Position numbers and translations under genes: made by a program
The notes under the pieces: generated by a model
The model's input: the letters and a program-made list of their open reading frames with translations, nothing else
Database searches by the model: none
What the model was told of the DNA's origin: nothing
Shown here: piece by piece, positions 49,560-59,502 of the stretch
Layout of the letters: each line of letters opens with the position of its first letter
How positions within the stretch are numbered: the stretch's first letter is position 1
Source of the DNA: Mycobacterium aquaticum
Lineage (GTDB): Bacteria; Actinomycetota; Actinomycetes; Mycobacteriales; Mycobacteriaceae
Direction of reading: 5' to 3'
DNA: 62,566 nt
Assembly (NCBI RefSeq): GCF_002086485.1
Contig: NZ_MVHF01000049.1
Location: 1 to 62,566 of the forward strand

Positions 49560-50540
49560 CTATGCGGACCCGTCGAACAGGCCGGTCACCGAACCGTTCT
49601 CGAACACCGCGCGGATGGTGCTGGCCAGCAGTGGCGCGATGGACAACACGGTCAGCGCCGGGAACTGCTTCTCCTCGCCGATCGGCAGGGTGTTGGTGAC
49701 GATCACCTCACGCGCGCCGCACTCGGCCAGCCGCTGCGGCGCCGGATCGCTGAGCAGGCCGTGGGTCGCGGCGATCACCACGTCCTTGGCGCCGTCCTCG
49801 TGCAACAGCTTCACAGCGCCTGCGATGGTGCCGCCGGTGTCGATCATGTCGTCGGTCAGGATGCAGGTCTTGCCCTTGACGTCACCCACCACGCGGTTGG
49901 ACTTCACCTGGTTGGGCACCAGCGGGTCGCGCGTCTTGTGGATGAAGGCCAGCGGCACGCCGCCCAGCGAGTCGGCCCATTTCTCGGCCACGCGCACGCG
50001 GCCCGAGTCGGGGGAGACCACGACCATGTCCGAGCCCGCGTACTTGTCGGCGATGTAGCCGCACAGCAGGGACTGTGCCCGCATGTGGTCGACCGGGCCG
50101 TCGAAGAAGCCCTGGATCTGATCGGTGTGCAGGTCGACCGTCAGGATGCGGTCGGCACCGGCGGTCTTGAACAGGTCGGCGACCAGGCGGGCGGAGATCG
50201 GCTCGCGCCCCCGGTGCTTCTTGTCCTGCCGAGAGTAGGGATAGAACGGCAGAACCGCGGTGATGCGCTTGGCGCTGCCACGCTTGAGCGCATCGATCAT
50301 GATCAGCTGTTCCATCAGCCACTGGTTGAGCGGCCACGGATGGCTCTGCAGCACGAAGGCGTCGCAGCCACGTACCGACTCCTCGAACCGTACGAAGATC
50401 TCACCGTTGGCGAAGTCCCTCGCGGTCTGCGCAGTGACCGAGACGTCGAGTTCTTTGGCGACTTGCTCGGCGAGTTCTGGGTGTGCGCGACCCGAGAACA
50501 GCATCAAGTTTTTTCGGTTGTCGGTCCAGTCCGTGGCCAC
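49560..50540 (-). CDS. prs: Ribose-phosphate pyrophosphokinase
   Basis: 326 residues. It makes PRPP from ribose-5-phosphate and ATP. Motifs: LFSGRAHPELAEQVA, FVRFEESVRGCDAFVLQS, LPFYPYSRQDKKHRGREPI, VVVSPDSGRVRVAEKWAD, and the PRPP loop CILTDDMIDTGGTIAGA. The first gene of the prs-arsC-lpqT-SDR chain. PRPP also feeds decaprenyl-phosphoryl-arabinose synthesis in mycobacteria. It starts 112 bases after the glmU stop. Confidence 0.95.
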   Translation of the reverse strand: MATDWTDNRKNLMLFSGRAHPELAEQVAKELDVSVTAQTARDFANGEIFVRFEESVRGCDAFVLQSHPWPLNQWLMEQLIMIDALKRGSAKRITAVLPFYPYSRQDKKHRGREPISARLVADLFKTAGADRILTVDLHTDQIQGFFDGPVDHMRAQSLLCGYIADKYAGSDMVVVSPDSGRVRVAEKWADSLGGVPLAFIHKTRDPLVPNQVKSNRVVGDVKGKTCILTDDMIDTGGTIAGAVKLLHEDGAKDVVIAATHGLLSDPAPQRLAECGAREVIVTNTLPIGEEKQFPALTVLSIAPLLASTIRAVFENGSVTGLFDGSA

Positions 50541-50652
50541 TATGGCTGCCTTCGCGGTCGGGGATCGATACGGGGTAATCGTACGTAGCGTTTCCGCGTC
50601 TGCGTTGCCGGGTTACCAGACTGCCAACACGAAGCGTCGAGTTGGTGCGGCC

Positions 50653-52101
50653 TCACTGGCCGTCGCCGCGCGCTTTACGCGCCGCTTCGGCAGCCGCGGA
50701 GCCCGGCCGTTTGCGCTCGACCCAGCCCTCGAATGTGCGCTGGGCGTTGTCCGATACGGCCAGCGCACCTGGCGGAACGTCGTCGCGCAAGACGGTCCCA
50801 GCGCCCGTGTAGGCGCCGTCGCCGACGGTCACCGGCGCGATGAACATGGTGTCCGAACCGGTCCGCACGTGCGAGCCGATCGTGGTGCGGTGCTTGTTCT
50901 CGCCGTCGTAGTTGACGAACACGCTCGAGGCCCCGATGTTGCTGTGATCACCTATGTCGGCATCGCCGACGTAGGTGAGGTGCGGCACCTTGGTCGCCGC
51001 GCCGATCGTGGAGTTCTTGGTCTCGACGAACGCGCCCAGCTTGGCCTCGGCCCCGAGGATCGTGCCGGGCCGCAGGTAGGTGAACGGCCCCACGGTCGCT
51101 CCGGCGCCGATCACGGCCAACTGCCCGTGCGTGCGGACCACCGACGCGCCGTCCCCGACCTCGACGTCGGCAAGCGTGGTGTCGGGCCCGATCTCGCAGT
51201 CCGAGCCGATCTCGGTGGTGCCGAGCAGCTGGGTCCCGGGCCGCACGACGGTGTCGCGGCCGATGGTGACGTCGACATCGATCCACGTGGTGCCGGGGTC
51301 GATGATCGTCACGCCGGCCCGCTGGTGGGCGGCCACGGTGCGACGGTTCAGTTCGGCGCCAAGATCGGCCAGCTGGACACGGTCGTTGACGCCGGCCACG
51401 AGCGCGCTGTCGTCAACGTGGTGGGCCCGGACCGTGCGGCGGTCCTGGCGCAGGATGGCCACGACGTCGGTCAGGTAGAGCTCCTGCTGAGCGTTGTCGG
51501 ACCGCAGCCGACTCAGCGCGGATCGCAGGTCGGCGATGTCGAAGGCGTACACCCCGGCGTTGATCTCCCGGATCGAGCGTTGCGACGCGCTGGCGTCGGC
51601 CTGCTCGACGATGCCGATCACCTCGTTGTCCTGGGTGCGCAGGATGCGGCCATACCCGGTGGGGTCGGCGACCGTCGTGGTCAGCACCGTCGCCGCGGCC
51701 GTCGCGCCGGTGTGCCCGGCGATCAGATCGGTCAGCGTGTCGGAGTCCAGCAGCGGTACGTCACCCGAGGTCACCACGACGGTTCCGGTGAAATCGTCGG
51801 GCAGCGCGCTCAGGCCGCAGCCGACGGCGTGGCCGGTGCCGCGTTGTTCGTCCTGGATGGCGATGTCGATGTGGCGGCCCAGCTCGTCGGCGAGCTCGGT
51901 GACCGCCGGGGCGATGCGTTCCCGGTCATGACCGAGCACCACGACGACATGCCGCGCCGACACATTGACCACGGTGTGCACGGCATGCGCGAGCATGCTG
52001 CGCCCGCCCAGGGTGTGCAGCACTTTCGGGGTGTTCGACCGCATCCGGGTCCCGGCTCCAGCTGCCAGTACGACGATTGCGGCCTCGGTCGATGCGGTCA
52101 C
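50653..52101 (-). CDS. glmU: Bifunctional GlmU (GlcN-1-P acetyltransferase / uridylyltransferase)
   Basis: 482 residues from GTG 52099-52101. It makes UDP-GlcNAc for peptidoglycan. The N-terminal pyrophosphorylase domain opens with VVLAAGAGTRMRSNTPKVLH, and the C-terminal left-handed beta helix (from about 265) has repeated hexapeptides and the acetyltransferase loop VNYDGENKHRT. The C-terminal end is Arg/Lys-rich. The longer reading to 52158 has no support. A tRNA-Gln gene lies 120 bases upstream on the same strand. Confidence 0.95.
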   Translation of the reverse strand: MTASTEAAIVVLAAGAGTRMRSNTPKVLHTLGGRSMLAHAVHTVVNVSARHVVVVLGHDRERIAPAVTELADELGRHIDIAIQDEQRGTGHAVGCGLSALPDDFTGTVVVTSGDVPLLDSDTLTDLIAGHTGATAAATVLTTTVADPTGYGRILRTQDNEVIGIVEQADASASQRSIREINAGVYAFDIADLRSALSRLRSDNAQQELYLTDVVAILRQDRRTVRAHHVDDSALVAGVNDRVQLADLGAELNRRTVAAHQRAGVTIIDPGTTWIDVDVTIGRDTVVRPGTQLLGTTEIGSDCEIGPDTTLADVEVGDGASVVRTHGQLAVIGAGATVGPFTYLRPGTILGAEAKLGAFVETKNSTIGAATKVPHLTYVGDADIGDHSNIGASSVFVNYDGENKHRTTIGSHVRTGSDTMFIAPVTVGDGAYTGAGTVLRDDVPPGALAVSDNAQRTFEGWVERKRPGSAAAEAARKARGDGQ

Positions 52102-52222
52102 AGTTCCCCTTTCACCGCGAGCGTGCGTGTCTGCCCCGCAACACACCGCATCGAGCATGCATTTTGCGCACGCCCGTCGCCATCCCCAGACTGCCTGCTC
52201 GCTCGGCGAGCCTCACTCGCTG

Positions 52223-52294
52223 CTCCGTCGCCAGGACTCGAACCTGAACTATCTGAACCAAAATCAGAGGTGCTGCCGATTACACCACGACGGA
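52223..52294 (-). tRNA. tRNA-Gln (anticodon TTG)
   Basis: A 72-base cloverleaf on the minus strand. Acceptor TCCGTCG/CGACGGA, D arm with GTGTAATCGGCAGCAC, anticodon stem TCTGA/TCAGA with loop TTTTGGT (anticodon TTG), T arm CAGGTTCGAGTCCTG. CCA is not encoded. The tRNA lies between glmU and the divergent TetR gene. Confidence 0.95.
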
Positions 52295-52347
52295 CCGATC
52301 AATCCGATCAATCCGAGACTCTAGTGCAAGTCGATAGGCTGGTCTGC

Positions 52348-52983
52348 GTGGCAGCACCCGAGAAGGAAGTGCGTGCGCCCCGCGCCCGGATGACCGGCAG
52401 CGAACGGCGGCAACAGCTCATCGAGATCGCCAAGTCGCTGTTCGCCGAGCGCGGCTACGACGGCACCTCGATCGAAGAGATCGCGCAGCGCGCCAACGTG
52501 TCCAAACCTGTGGTCTACGAGCACTTCGGCGGCAAAGAGGGGCTGTACGCCGTCGTCGTCGACCGCGAGATGTCGGCGTTGCTCGACGGCATCACGTCGT
52601 CGCTGACGAACAACCGCTCGCGTGTGCGGGTCGAGCGCGTCGCGCTGGCGTTGCTGACCTACGTCGAGGAACACACCGACGGCTTCCGCATCCTGATCCG
52701 CGACTCGCCGGCCGCGATCACCTCGGGCACCTACGCGACGCTGCTCAACGACGCCGTCAACCAGGTGTCGTCGATCCTGGCAGGAGATTTCTCCCGGCGC
52801 GGTCTGGACCCCGAGTTGGCGCCGCTCTACGCCCAGGCCCTGGTCGGTTCGGTGTCCATGACGGCGCAGTGGTGGCTCGACGTCCGCGAACCGCCGAAAG
52901 AAGTGGTGGCCGCCCACGTGGTCAACCTCGCGTGGAACGGCCTGACGCACCTCGAGCCCGACCCGGTGCTGCACGAGGAATAG
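52348..52983 (+). CDS. TetR-family regulator (Rv1019-like)
   Basis: 211 residues from GTG 52348 (GTG 52324 possible). HTH: ERRQQLIEIAKSLFAERGYD, TSIEEIAQRANVSKPVVYEHF, GKEGLYAVVVD. The C-terminal domain ends VVAAHVVNLAWNGLTHLEPD. It is at the Rv1019 place between glmU and mfd. Rv1019 is reported to autoregulate and to affect mfd-mazG expression, but here a decarboxylase gene on the other strand lies in between. Confidence 0.88.
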   Translation: MAAPEKEVRAPRARMTGSERRQQLIEIAKSLFAERGYDGTSIEEIAQRANVSKPVVYEHFGGKEGLYAVVVDREMSALLDGITSSLTNNRSRVRVERVALALLTYVEEHTDGFRILIRDSPAAITSGTYATLLNDAVNQVSSILAGDFSRRGLDPELAPLYAQALVGSVSMTAQWWLDVREPPKEVVAAHVVNLAWNGLTHLEPDPVLHEE

Positions 52984-52986
52984 CGC

Positions 52987-54327
52987 TCATCCCACGTCGC
53001 GCGCGAGCAGGTCGGCCGTCGTCTCCCGACGCACCAGCAACTGCGCCCGCCCGTCACGCACCGCGACGACCGGCGGGCGGCCCACCATGTTGTAGGTCGA
53101 CGCCATGCTGTGGTGATAGGCACCGGTGCACGGCACGGCCAGCAGATCGCCGGGGTGGATGTCGGCGGGCAGTGCCACGTCGCGGATGATCTCGTCGCCC
53201 GCCTCGCAGTGTCTGCCCACCACGGTGACGGTCTGGGTCGGCCCGAGTGCATGCCGATTCGCCAGCGCCACAGTGTATTTCGCGCCGTACAGCGCGACGC
53301 GGGCATTGTCGCTCATCCCTCCGTCGACAGCGACGAACGTGCGCCCGCCGGGTTGCGACTTGACCGCGCACACGCGGTAGAGCGTCACCCCGGCCCGTCC
53401 GCTGATGGCCCGCCCGGGTTCCACCACCAGCCGCGGCCGCGGGAACCGCTCGGCACCGCATGCGGCATCCACGGCGTCGTCGATGACGGCGGCGAGGGCG
53501 GTGGGGTCCAATGCCGAGTCTCCGGTCACATAGGGAATGCCATGTCCACCGCCGATATTCAGCTCGGTCAGCACCACGCCATGCCGATGCCGGATGTCGG
53601 CCATCGCGGCGATGAGCCTCCGGATCGCCTCCCCGTACAGCTCCGGATCGGTCACCTGTGAACCGATATGGCAGTGCAGGCCGACGAGTTCGAGGTGCGG
53701 CGTGCCCAACACGCGGGCCGCGGCCTCGGCGGCGTGCTGTCCGGCCAGCGTGAAACCGAACTTCTGATCGCGCACGCCGGTCGTGACGGCCCGATGCCCG
53801 TGGGTGTCGATGTCCGGGGTCACCCGCAGCAGCACCTGCTGGCGGCGGCGCACCAGCCCGGCGAGGTAGGTGATCTCCATCAGCGAGTCGACCACGATGC
53901 GGCCGACTCCCACGTCCAGCGCATCGTGCAGCTCGTCGCATGACTTCGCGTTGCCGTGCAACACGACCCGGCTCGGCGGCACCCCGCCGGCCAGCGCCGT
54001 GGCCAGTTCACCCGTGGAGCACACGTCCACGCCGAGGCCTTCTTCGCAGGCCCACCGCGCGACGGCCGTCGTCAGCAATGCCTTGCCTGCATAGACCACC
54101 TCGGTGCCGCGCAGGGCGCTTCGATAGTGCTGCGCCCGGTGCCGGAAGTCGGCCTCGTCGAGCACGTAGGCCGGGGTGCGGTACTCGTCGGCGATCTCGG
54201 TCAGCGGCACCCGGCCCACGGTGATCCGGCCCTGCTCGTCGAGGTGGGTGGTGAGCGGCCAGATCGCCGGGTCGAGGCGGGGCGGGACGGCTGCGCGCAG
54301 CGAGGGCAGGATGTCGAGCAATGTCAT
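52987..54327 (-). CDS. Diaminopimelate/amino-acid decarboxylase (second LysA-type)
   Basis: 446 residues, PLP fold III. Lys82 in VVYAGKALLT binds PLP. Other motifs: LHGNAKSCDEL, GLHCHIGSQV, LNIGGGHGIPY, VVEPGRAISG, RHCEAGDEI (Cys across the dimer) and CTGAYHHSMASTYN. These fit LysA-type decarboxylases, but lysA itself is normally elsewhere in mycobacteria, next to thrA/hom. The substrate may be DAP, ornithine or a related amino acid. It converges on TetR by 4 bases and is divergent from mfd. Confidence 0.85.
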   Translation of the reverse strand: MTLLDILPSLRAAVPPRLDPAIWPLTTHLDEQGRITVGRVPLTEIADEYRTPAYVLDEADFRHRAQHYRSALRGTEVVYAGKALLTTAVARWACEEGLGVDVCSTGELATALAGGVPPSRVVLHGNAKSCDELHDALDVGVGRIVVDSLMEITYLAGLVRRRQQVLLRVTPDIDTHGHRAVTTGVRDQKFGFTLAGQHAAEAAARVLGTPHLELVGLHCHIGSQVTDPELYGEAIRRLIAAMADIRHRHGVVLTELNIGGGHGIPYVTGDSALDPTALAAVIDDAVDAACGAERFPRPRLVVEPGRAISGRAGVTLYRVCAVKSQPGGRTFVAVDGGMSDNARVALYGAKYTVALANRHALGPTQTVTVVGRHCEAGDEIIRDVALPADIHPGDLLAVPCTGAYHHSMASTYNMVGRPPVVAVRDGRAQLLVRRETTADLLARDVG

Positions 54328-54434
54328 GACTTCACCGTGCGTCGCGGTGCGTTGCCTGTGGGGCGCCTTGACGCTCCCTTGATGCTGGCGGGCCCGATTT
54401 TGGCGAAACTACAGCCCCCTAGAATGGACGCATC

Positions 54435-57400
54435 ATGACCGCACCGGGGCACACCCATGTCCAGACCCCGATCGCGGGTCTCATCGAGCTGGCTCTGTCC
54501 GATCCGTCCTTGCAGGACGTCATCCGTCGCGCCGCCGACCGACCTGCCGATCTCGCGCTGGTCGGCCCGGCCAGCGCGCGGGTCCTGGTCGCCGCTGCGC
54601 TGGCCCAGCACGGCCCGCTGCTGGTGGTCGCGGCGACCGGCCGCGAGGCCGACGACCTGACCGCTGAGCTGCGCGGCGTGTTCGGCGATGCCGTCGCCCT
54701 GTTCCCGTCCTGGGAGACGCTGCCGCATGAGCGGTTGTCGCCGGGTGTCGAGACGGTCGCCGCCCGGCTCCTGCTGCTGCGCCGGTTGGCCCGTCCGGAC
54801 GACGCGACGCTGGGCCCGCCGTTGCGGGTCGTGGTGACGACCACCCGGTCGCTGTTGCAGCCGATGTCACCCGATGTGGTCAGCATCGAGCCCGTCAGCC
54901 TGTCGCTGGGAGATGAGGCCGACTTCGAGGAGCTCATCGCACGGCTCGTCGACCTTGCCTACACGCGCGTCGACATGGTCGGTAAGCGCGGTGAGTTCGC
55001 GGTGCGCGGTGGCATCCTCGACGTCTTCCCGCCGACGGCCGAGCATCCGGTGCGGGTCGAGTTCTGGGGCGACGAGGTCTCGGAGATGCGGGCCTTCTCG
55101 ATCGCCGATCAGCGGTCGATCCCGGAAGTGCCGGTGGAGACGCTGGTCGCGGTGCCGTGCCGTGAGCTGTTGATGACGCCCGACGTGCGGGAGCGCGCCG
55201 CGGCCCTGGCCCTCGAGCATCCGACCCACGAGAACAGCGTGCCCGGCAGCGTGCCGGACATGCTCGCCAAACTCGCCGAGGGCATCCCGGTCGACGGCAT
55301 GGAGGCTCTGCTTCCGCTGCTGCATCCGGTCGAGCCGACGACGTTGACGGCGCATCTGCCCGAGGGTGCCCCGGTGCTGGTGTGCGATCCCGAGAAGGTC
55401 CGCACCCGCGCGGCCGATCTGATCAAGACGGGCCGCGAGTTCCTGGAGGCGTCCTGGTCGACCGCCGCGGTCGGCGGTGACGCTCCCATCGACATCGAGG
55501 CGCTCGGGGCGTCCGGGTTCATCCCGTTCGACGAGGCGCGTGCCGGCGCCGTTGCGGGCGGGCATCCGTGGTGGACGCTGTCGCAGCTCTCCGACGGGGC
55601 CGCCACCGAACTGGATCTGCGTCCGGCACCGTCGGCGCGCAGTCAGCAGAGCCTGGACGAGATCTTCGCGATGCTGCGGGCGCATGTGGCCACCGGCGGT
55701 ACCGCGGCGATCGTCACGCCGGGCACCGGTACAGCGCACCGCGTCGTCGAGCAGCTCGGTGAATCCGACATCGCCGCAACGATGTTGGAGCCGGGGGCGA
55801 CGCCCAAGGCCGGCGTGATCGGGGTGCTGAGAGGTCCGCTGCAGAGCGGTCTGATCCTGCCGGGCGCCAACCTGGTGATCATCACCGAAACGGATCTGAC
55901 CGGCAACCGGGTCACCGCCGGAGAAGGCAAAAAGCTTGCCGCCAAACGCCGTAACGTCGTCGACCCGCTGGCGCTGACGGCAGGCGACCTGGTGGTCCAC
56001 GATCAGCACGGCATCGGCAAGTTCGTCGAGATGACCGAGCGGGTGGTCGGTGGCGCTCGCCGCGAGTACCTGGTTCTGGAATACGCGTCGGCCAAGCGCG
56101 GCGGCGGCGCCGACAGGCTCTACGTGCCGATGGATTCACTGGATCAGCTGTCGCGGTACGTCGGCGGCGAGGCCCCGTCCCTGTCGAAGCTCGGTGGCAG
56201 CGACTGGGCCAACACGAAAACCCGTGCACGCAAGGCAGTTCGAGAGATCGCCAGCGAGCTGGTGGCGCTCTACGCCAAACGGCAGGCCGCACCCGGGCAC
56301 GCGTTCGCCCCGGACACCCCGTGGCAGGCCGAGATGGAGGACGCGTTCGGCTTCACCGAGACGGTCGACCAGATGACGGCCATCACCGAGGTCAAGGCCG
56401 ACATGGAGAAGCCGGTGCCGATGGACCGGGTGATCTGTGGTGACGTCGGTTACGGCAAGACCGAGATCGCGGTGCGGGCAGCCTTCAAGGCGGTGCAGGA
56501 CGGCAAGCAGGTGGCCGTACTGGTGCCGACGACGCTGCTGGCCGATCAGCATCTGCAGACCTTCACCGCACGGATGGCCGGCTTCCCCGTCACCGTGAAA
56601 GGGCTGTCGCGCTTCACCGACCCCGCCGAGTCGCGTGCCGTCATCGAGGGCATGAAAGACGGTTCGGTGGACATCGTGATCGGCACCCACCGGCTCCTGC
56701 AGACCGGCGTGACGTGGAAAGACCTGGGCCTCATCATCGTTGACGAAGAGCAACGGTTCGGCGTCGAACACAAGGAGCACATCAAGTCGATGCGCACCCA
56801 TGTCGACGTGCTGACCATGAGTGCGACGCCGATCCCGCGCACCCTGGAGATGAGCCTCGCGGGCATCCGCGAGATGTCGACGATCCTCACCCCGCCCGAG
56901 GAGCGCTATCCGGTGCTCACCTACGTCGGACCGCACGACGACAAGCAGGTTGCTGCGGCACTGCGTCGTGAGCTGCTGCGTGACGGGCAGGCGTTCTACA
57001 TTCACAACCGGGTGCGGACCATCGACCAGGCGGCCGCCCGGATCCGTCAGCTGGTGCCCGAGGCGAGAGTCGTTGTCGCGCACGGCCAGATGAACGAGGA
57101 GATGCTCGAGAAGACCGTCGAGGGCTTCTGGAACCGCGAATACGACATCCTGGTCTGCACCACGATCGTCGAGACCGGCCTGGACATCTCCAACGCCAAC
57201 ACACTGATCGTCGAGCGGGCCGACACGTTCGGCCTGTCGCAGCTGCACCAGCTGCGTGGCCGCGTCGGCCGCAGCCGCGAGCGCGGCTACGCCTACTTCC
57301 TGTACCCGCCGGAGCAGCCACTGACCGAGACGGCCTACGACCGGTTGGCCACCATCGCGCAGAACAACGACCTGGGTGCGGGCATGGCCGTGGCCATGAA

Positions 57401-58070
57401 GGACCTGGAGATCCGCGGCGCGGGAAATGTGTTGGGCGCCGAGCAATCCGGGCACGTGGCCGGCGTCGGTTTCGACCTGTACGTGCGGCTGGTCGGCGAA
57501 GCCGTCGAGGCCTATCGCGCGGCGGTTGACGGCAAAACCGTTGCCACCGCTGAGGAAGCGAAGGAGGTGCGGATCGACCTGCCGGTCGACGCGCATCTGC
57601 CACCGGAGTACATCGGCAGTGACCGGCTCCGGCTGGAGGGCTACCGAAGGCTGGCCGCCGCTCCCGACGAGGCCGCCGTCGCCGCCGTTGTCGACGAACT
57701 CAACGACCGCTACGGTCCGCTGCCCGAGCCTGCGCAGCGCCTCGTCGCGGTAGCCCGGCTGCGGCTGCTGTGCCGGGAGTACGGAATCACCGAGATCAGT
57801 GCGGTGTCGGCGTCGACGCTGCGATTGTCGCCGATGGTGCTGCCGGATTCTGCGCAGCTGAGGTTGAAACGGCTCTATCCCGGCGCGCATTATCGGGCCA
57901 CCACATCGACGATTCAGGTACCGATCCCGCGAGCGGGTGACGGACTTGGTGCGCCCCGCATCCGGGATCTCGAGCTGGTCCAGATGGCAGCCGGTTTGGT
58001 GCTGGTACTCAATGGGAAACCGCCGGAAGAGATTGACATGACCAAGTTCTCCAGCGAGGCGCGACGATGA
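54435..58070 (+). CDS. mfd: Transcription-repair coupling factor Mfd
   Basis: 1211 residues. A DNA translocase that pushes stalled RNA polymerase and recruits UvrA. A UvrB-homology module (about 30-400), the RNAP-interacting CarD-like domain (about 510-590, DLVVHDQHGIGKF), the motor with Walker A GDVGYGKT (669-676) and DEEQ (770-773), and the C-terminal TRCF domain are in order. TAGAAT at 54420-54425 is a candidate -10, giving a very short leader. It overlaps mazG by 4 bases. Confidence 0.96.
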   Translation: MTAPGHTHVQTPIAGLIELALSDPSLQDVIRRAADRPADLALVGPASARVLVAAALAQHGPLLVVAATGREADDLTAELRGVFGDAVALFPSWETLPHERLSPGVETVAARLLLLRRLARPDDATLGPPLRVVVTTTRSLLQPMSPDVVSIEPVSLSLGDEADFEELIARLVDLAYTRVDMVGKRGEFAVRGGILDVFPPTAEHPVRVEFWGDEVSEMRAFSIADQRSIPEVPVETLVAVPCRELLMTPDVRERAAALALEHPTHENSVPGSVPDMLAKLAEGIPVDGMEALLPLLHPVEPTTLTAHLPEGAPVLVCDPEKVRTRAADLIKTGREFLEASWSTAAVGGDAPIDIEALGASGFIPFDEARAGAVAGGHPWWTLSQLSDGAATELDLRPAPSARSQQSLDEIFAMLRAHVATGGTAAIVTPGTGTAHRVVEQLGESDIAATMLEPGATPKAGVIGVLRGPLQSGLILPGANLVIITETDLTGNRVTAGEGKKLAAKRRNVVDPLALTAGDLVVHDQHGIGKFVEMTERVVGGARREYLVLEYASAKRGGGADRLYVPMDSLDQLSRYVGGEAPSLSKLGGSDWANTKTRARKAVREIASELVALYAKRQAAPGHAFAPDTPWQAEMEDAFGFTETVDQMTAITEVKADMEKPVPMDRVICGDVGYGKTEIAVRAAFKAVQDGKQVAVLVPTTLLADQHLQTFTARMAGFPVTVKGLSRFTDPAESRAVIEGMKDGSVDIVIGTHRLLQTGVTWKDLGLIIVDEEQRFGVEHKEHIKSMRTHVDVLTMSATPIPRTLEMSLAGIREMSTILTPPEERYPVLTYVGPHDDKQVAAALRRELLRDGQAFYIHNRVRTIDQAAARIRQLVPEARVVVAHGQMNEEMLEKTVEGFWNREYDILVCTTIVETGLDISNANTLIVERADTFGLSQLHQLRGRVGRSRERGYAYFLYPPEQPLTETAYDRLATIAQNNDLGAGMAVAMKDLEIRGAGNVLGAEQSGHVAGVGFDLYVRLVGEAVEAYRAAVDGKTVATAEEAKEVRIDLPVDAHLPPEYIGSDRLRLEGYRRLAAAPDEAAVAAVVDELNDRYGPLPEPAQRLVAVARLRLLCREYGITEISAVSASTLRLSPMVLPDSAQLRLKRLYPGAHYRATTSTIQVPIPRAGDGLGAPRIRDLELVQMAAGLVLVLNGKPPEEIDMTKFSSEARR

Positions 58071-59104
58071 CCGTTGTCCTGGTTGATCCGCGCCGTCCCT
58101 CGCTGGTTCCGGTCGAGGCGATCCAGCACCTGGCCGGGGACGTCCAGTACACGGAGGAAATGCCGGTCAAGGTGCCGTGGTCGCTGCCTGCAGCGCGGCC
58201 GGCATATGACGGTGACGAGGCGCCTGTGCTGCTGTCCTCCGATCCCGAACATCCTGCGGTCGTTGCTCGGATCGCGGCCGGTGACACGGTGATCTCCGCA
58301 CCGAAACCAGCGGCAGGTGAGCGGCTGGTCGATGCCGTGGCCATGATGGACAAGCTGCGCACCGCCGGGCCGTGGGAGAGCGAACAGACCCACGATTCGC
58401 TACGCCGTTATCTGCTGGAGGAGACCTACGAGCTGTTCGACGCGGTCCGCGGCGGCAACGCCGACGAGCTGCGCGAGGAGCTCGGTGATGTGCTGCTGCA
58501 GGTCTTGTTCCACGCCCGCATCGCCGAAGATGCGCCGGTGCACCCGTTCACCATCGACGACGTCGCCGATGCGCTGGTTCGCAAGCTCGGCAACCGAGTG
58601 CCGGCAGTGCTTGCGGGGGAATCGATTTCACTCGATGAGCAGCTGGCGCAGTGGGAAGAGCGCAAGGCTCAGGAGAAATCCGTCAAGGCACGCACGTCTT
58701 CGATGGACGACGTGCCCACCGGGCAGCCGGCTCTGGCGTTGGCACAGAAGGTGATCTCCCGGGTGACCCAGGCCGGTCTGCCCGCGGATTTGGTGCCCGC
58801 AGCCATCACCACCATCTCCGTCACCGCTGACACCGATGCCGAAAACGAGCTGCGCACAGCGGTATTGGAGTTCATGGACACCGTGCGGCGGGTCGAGGCC
58901 GACGTCGCAGCGGGACGCCGCGGAGAGGACGTCCCCGAGTCACTCGATGTGACGCCGTTGGGCACCATCACCGAAGCCGAATGGCGCGACTACTGGCCCG
59001 CGGACGACTTCGCGGTCGAGCCAGAGCCAGAGCCCGAGCCCGAGTCAGAGCCAGAGTCCGAGTCCGCGGACGAGTCGAAAGCCGACGACAGCACTACCAA
59101 CTGA
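58067..59104 (+). CDS. mazG: Nucleoside triphosphate pyrophosphohydrolase MazG
   Basis: 345 residues. ATG overlaps the mfd stop as ATGA. A tetrapyrrole-methylase-like N-terminal part (about 1-95) precedes the MazG domain (about 105-225), with metal ligands in YLLEETYELFDAV and ELREELGDVLLQVLFHA. It hydrolyses oxidised or non-canonical NTPs. The last ~30 residues are an acidic Glu-Pro/Glu-Ser repeat ending in DDSTTN. mfd and mazG form one damage-related transcript. Confidence 0.93.
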   Translation: MTVVLVDPRRPSLVPVEAIQHLAGDVQYTEEMPVKVPWSLPAARPAYDGDEAPVLLSSDPEHPAVVARIAAGDTVISAPKPAAGERLVDAVAMMDKLRTAGPWESEQTHDSLRRYLLEETYELFDAVRGGNADELREELGDVLLQVLFHARIAEDAPVHPFTIDDVADALVRKLGNRVPAVLAGESISLDEQLAQWEERKAQEKSVKARTSSMDDVPTGQPALALAQKVISRVTQAGLPADLVPAAITTISVTADTDAENELRTAVLEFMDTVRRVEADVAAGRRGEDVPESLDVTPLGTITEAEWRDYWPADDFAVEPEPEPEPESEPESESADESKADDSTTN

Positions 59105-59405
59105 CGGTTCTCAGTTCGGCAGCCTTCGCGCGCAGCGTGAGTACTCGCTCGCGAATGCGGTATTCCGTGGAACGGGGCATCCAGGCCGGGCGGTAGCGGC
59201 CGTGCCTGATGCGGAACACTCGACCGTGGGTGATTTCGCACCTCAGCGCATCCGATATCGCCTTCGACGGCCGGCCTTTCGTGGTGAAGCCGTAGGCATC
59301 GAGTGCCTCGACCAGGTCGGCGACCGACTGTTTCCCGTGTTGGAAAAGGTGCATCGTCAGCACGTAACGGAGTTCGATTCCCTTGAGTAGCAGCTTGTCT
59401 GACAT
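59094..59405 (-). CDS. Small winged-helix-like protein
   Basis: 103 residues, ATG 59403-59405. LRYVLTMHLFQHGKQSVADLVEALDAYGF, here in two helices, then GRPSKAISDALRCEITHGRVFRI and RHGRYRP have the spacing of a winged helix. Similar ~100-residue proteins recur in mycobacteria, but I know no function. Its last 4 codons overlap the mazG 3' end. A DNA-binding role is inferred. Confidence 0.7.
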   Translation of the reverse strand: MSDKLLLKGIELRYVLTMHLFQHGKQSVADLVEALDAYGFTTKGRPSKAISDALRCEITHGRVFRIRHGRYRPAWMPRSTEYRIRERVLTLRAKAAELRTVSW

Positions 59406-59502
59406 GACCGCACGATGCCACCTGCCACCGACAATCCCGGTTGGTCACATCTGTCACACCAGTCCCGGTTCGGAAACCATGCGACGTTTTGCCCGCCTGT
59501 TT

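Noticed and set aside
56136..57890. 584-codon open frame antisense to mfd
   Set aside because: It lies wholly inside mfd, which has all its motifs; no recognisable protein features.
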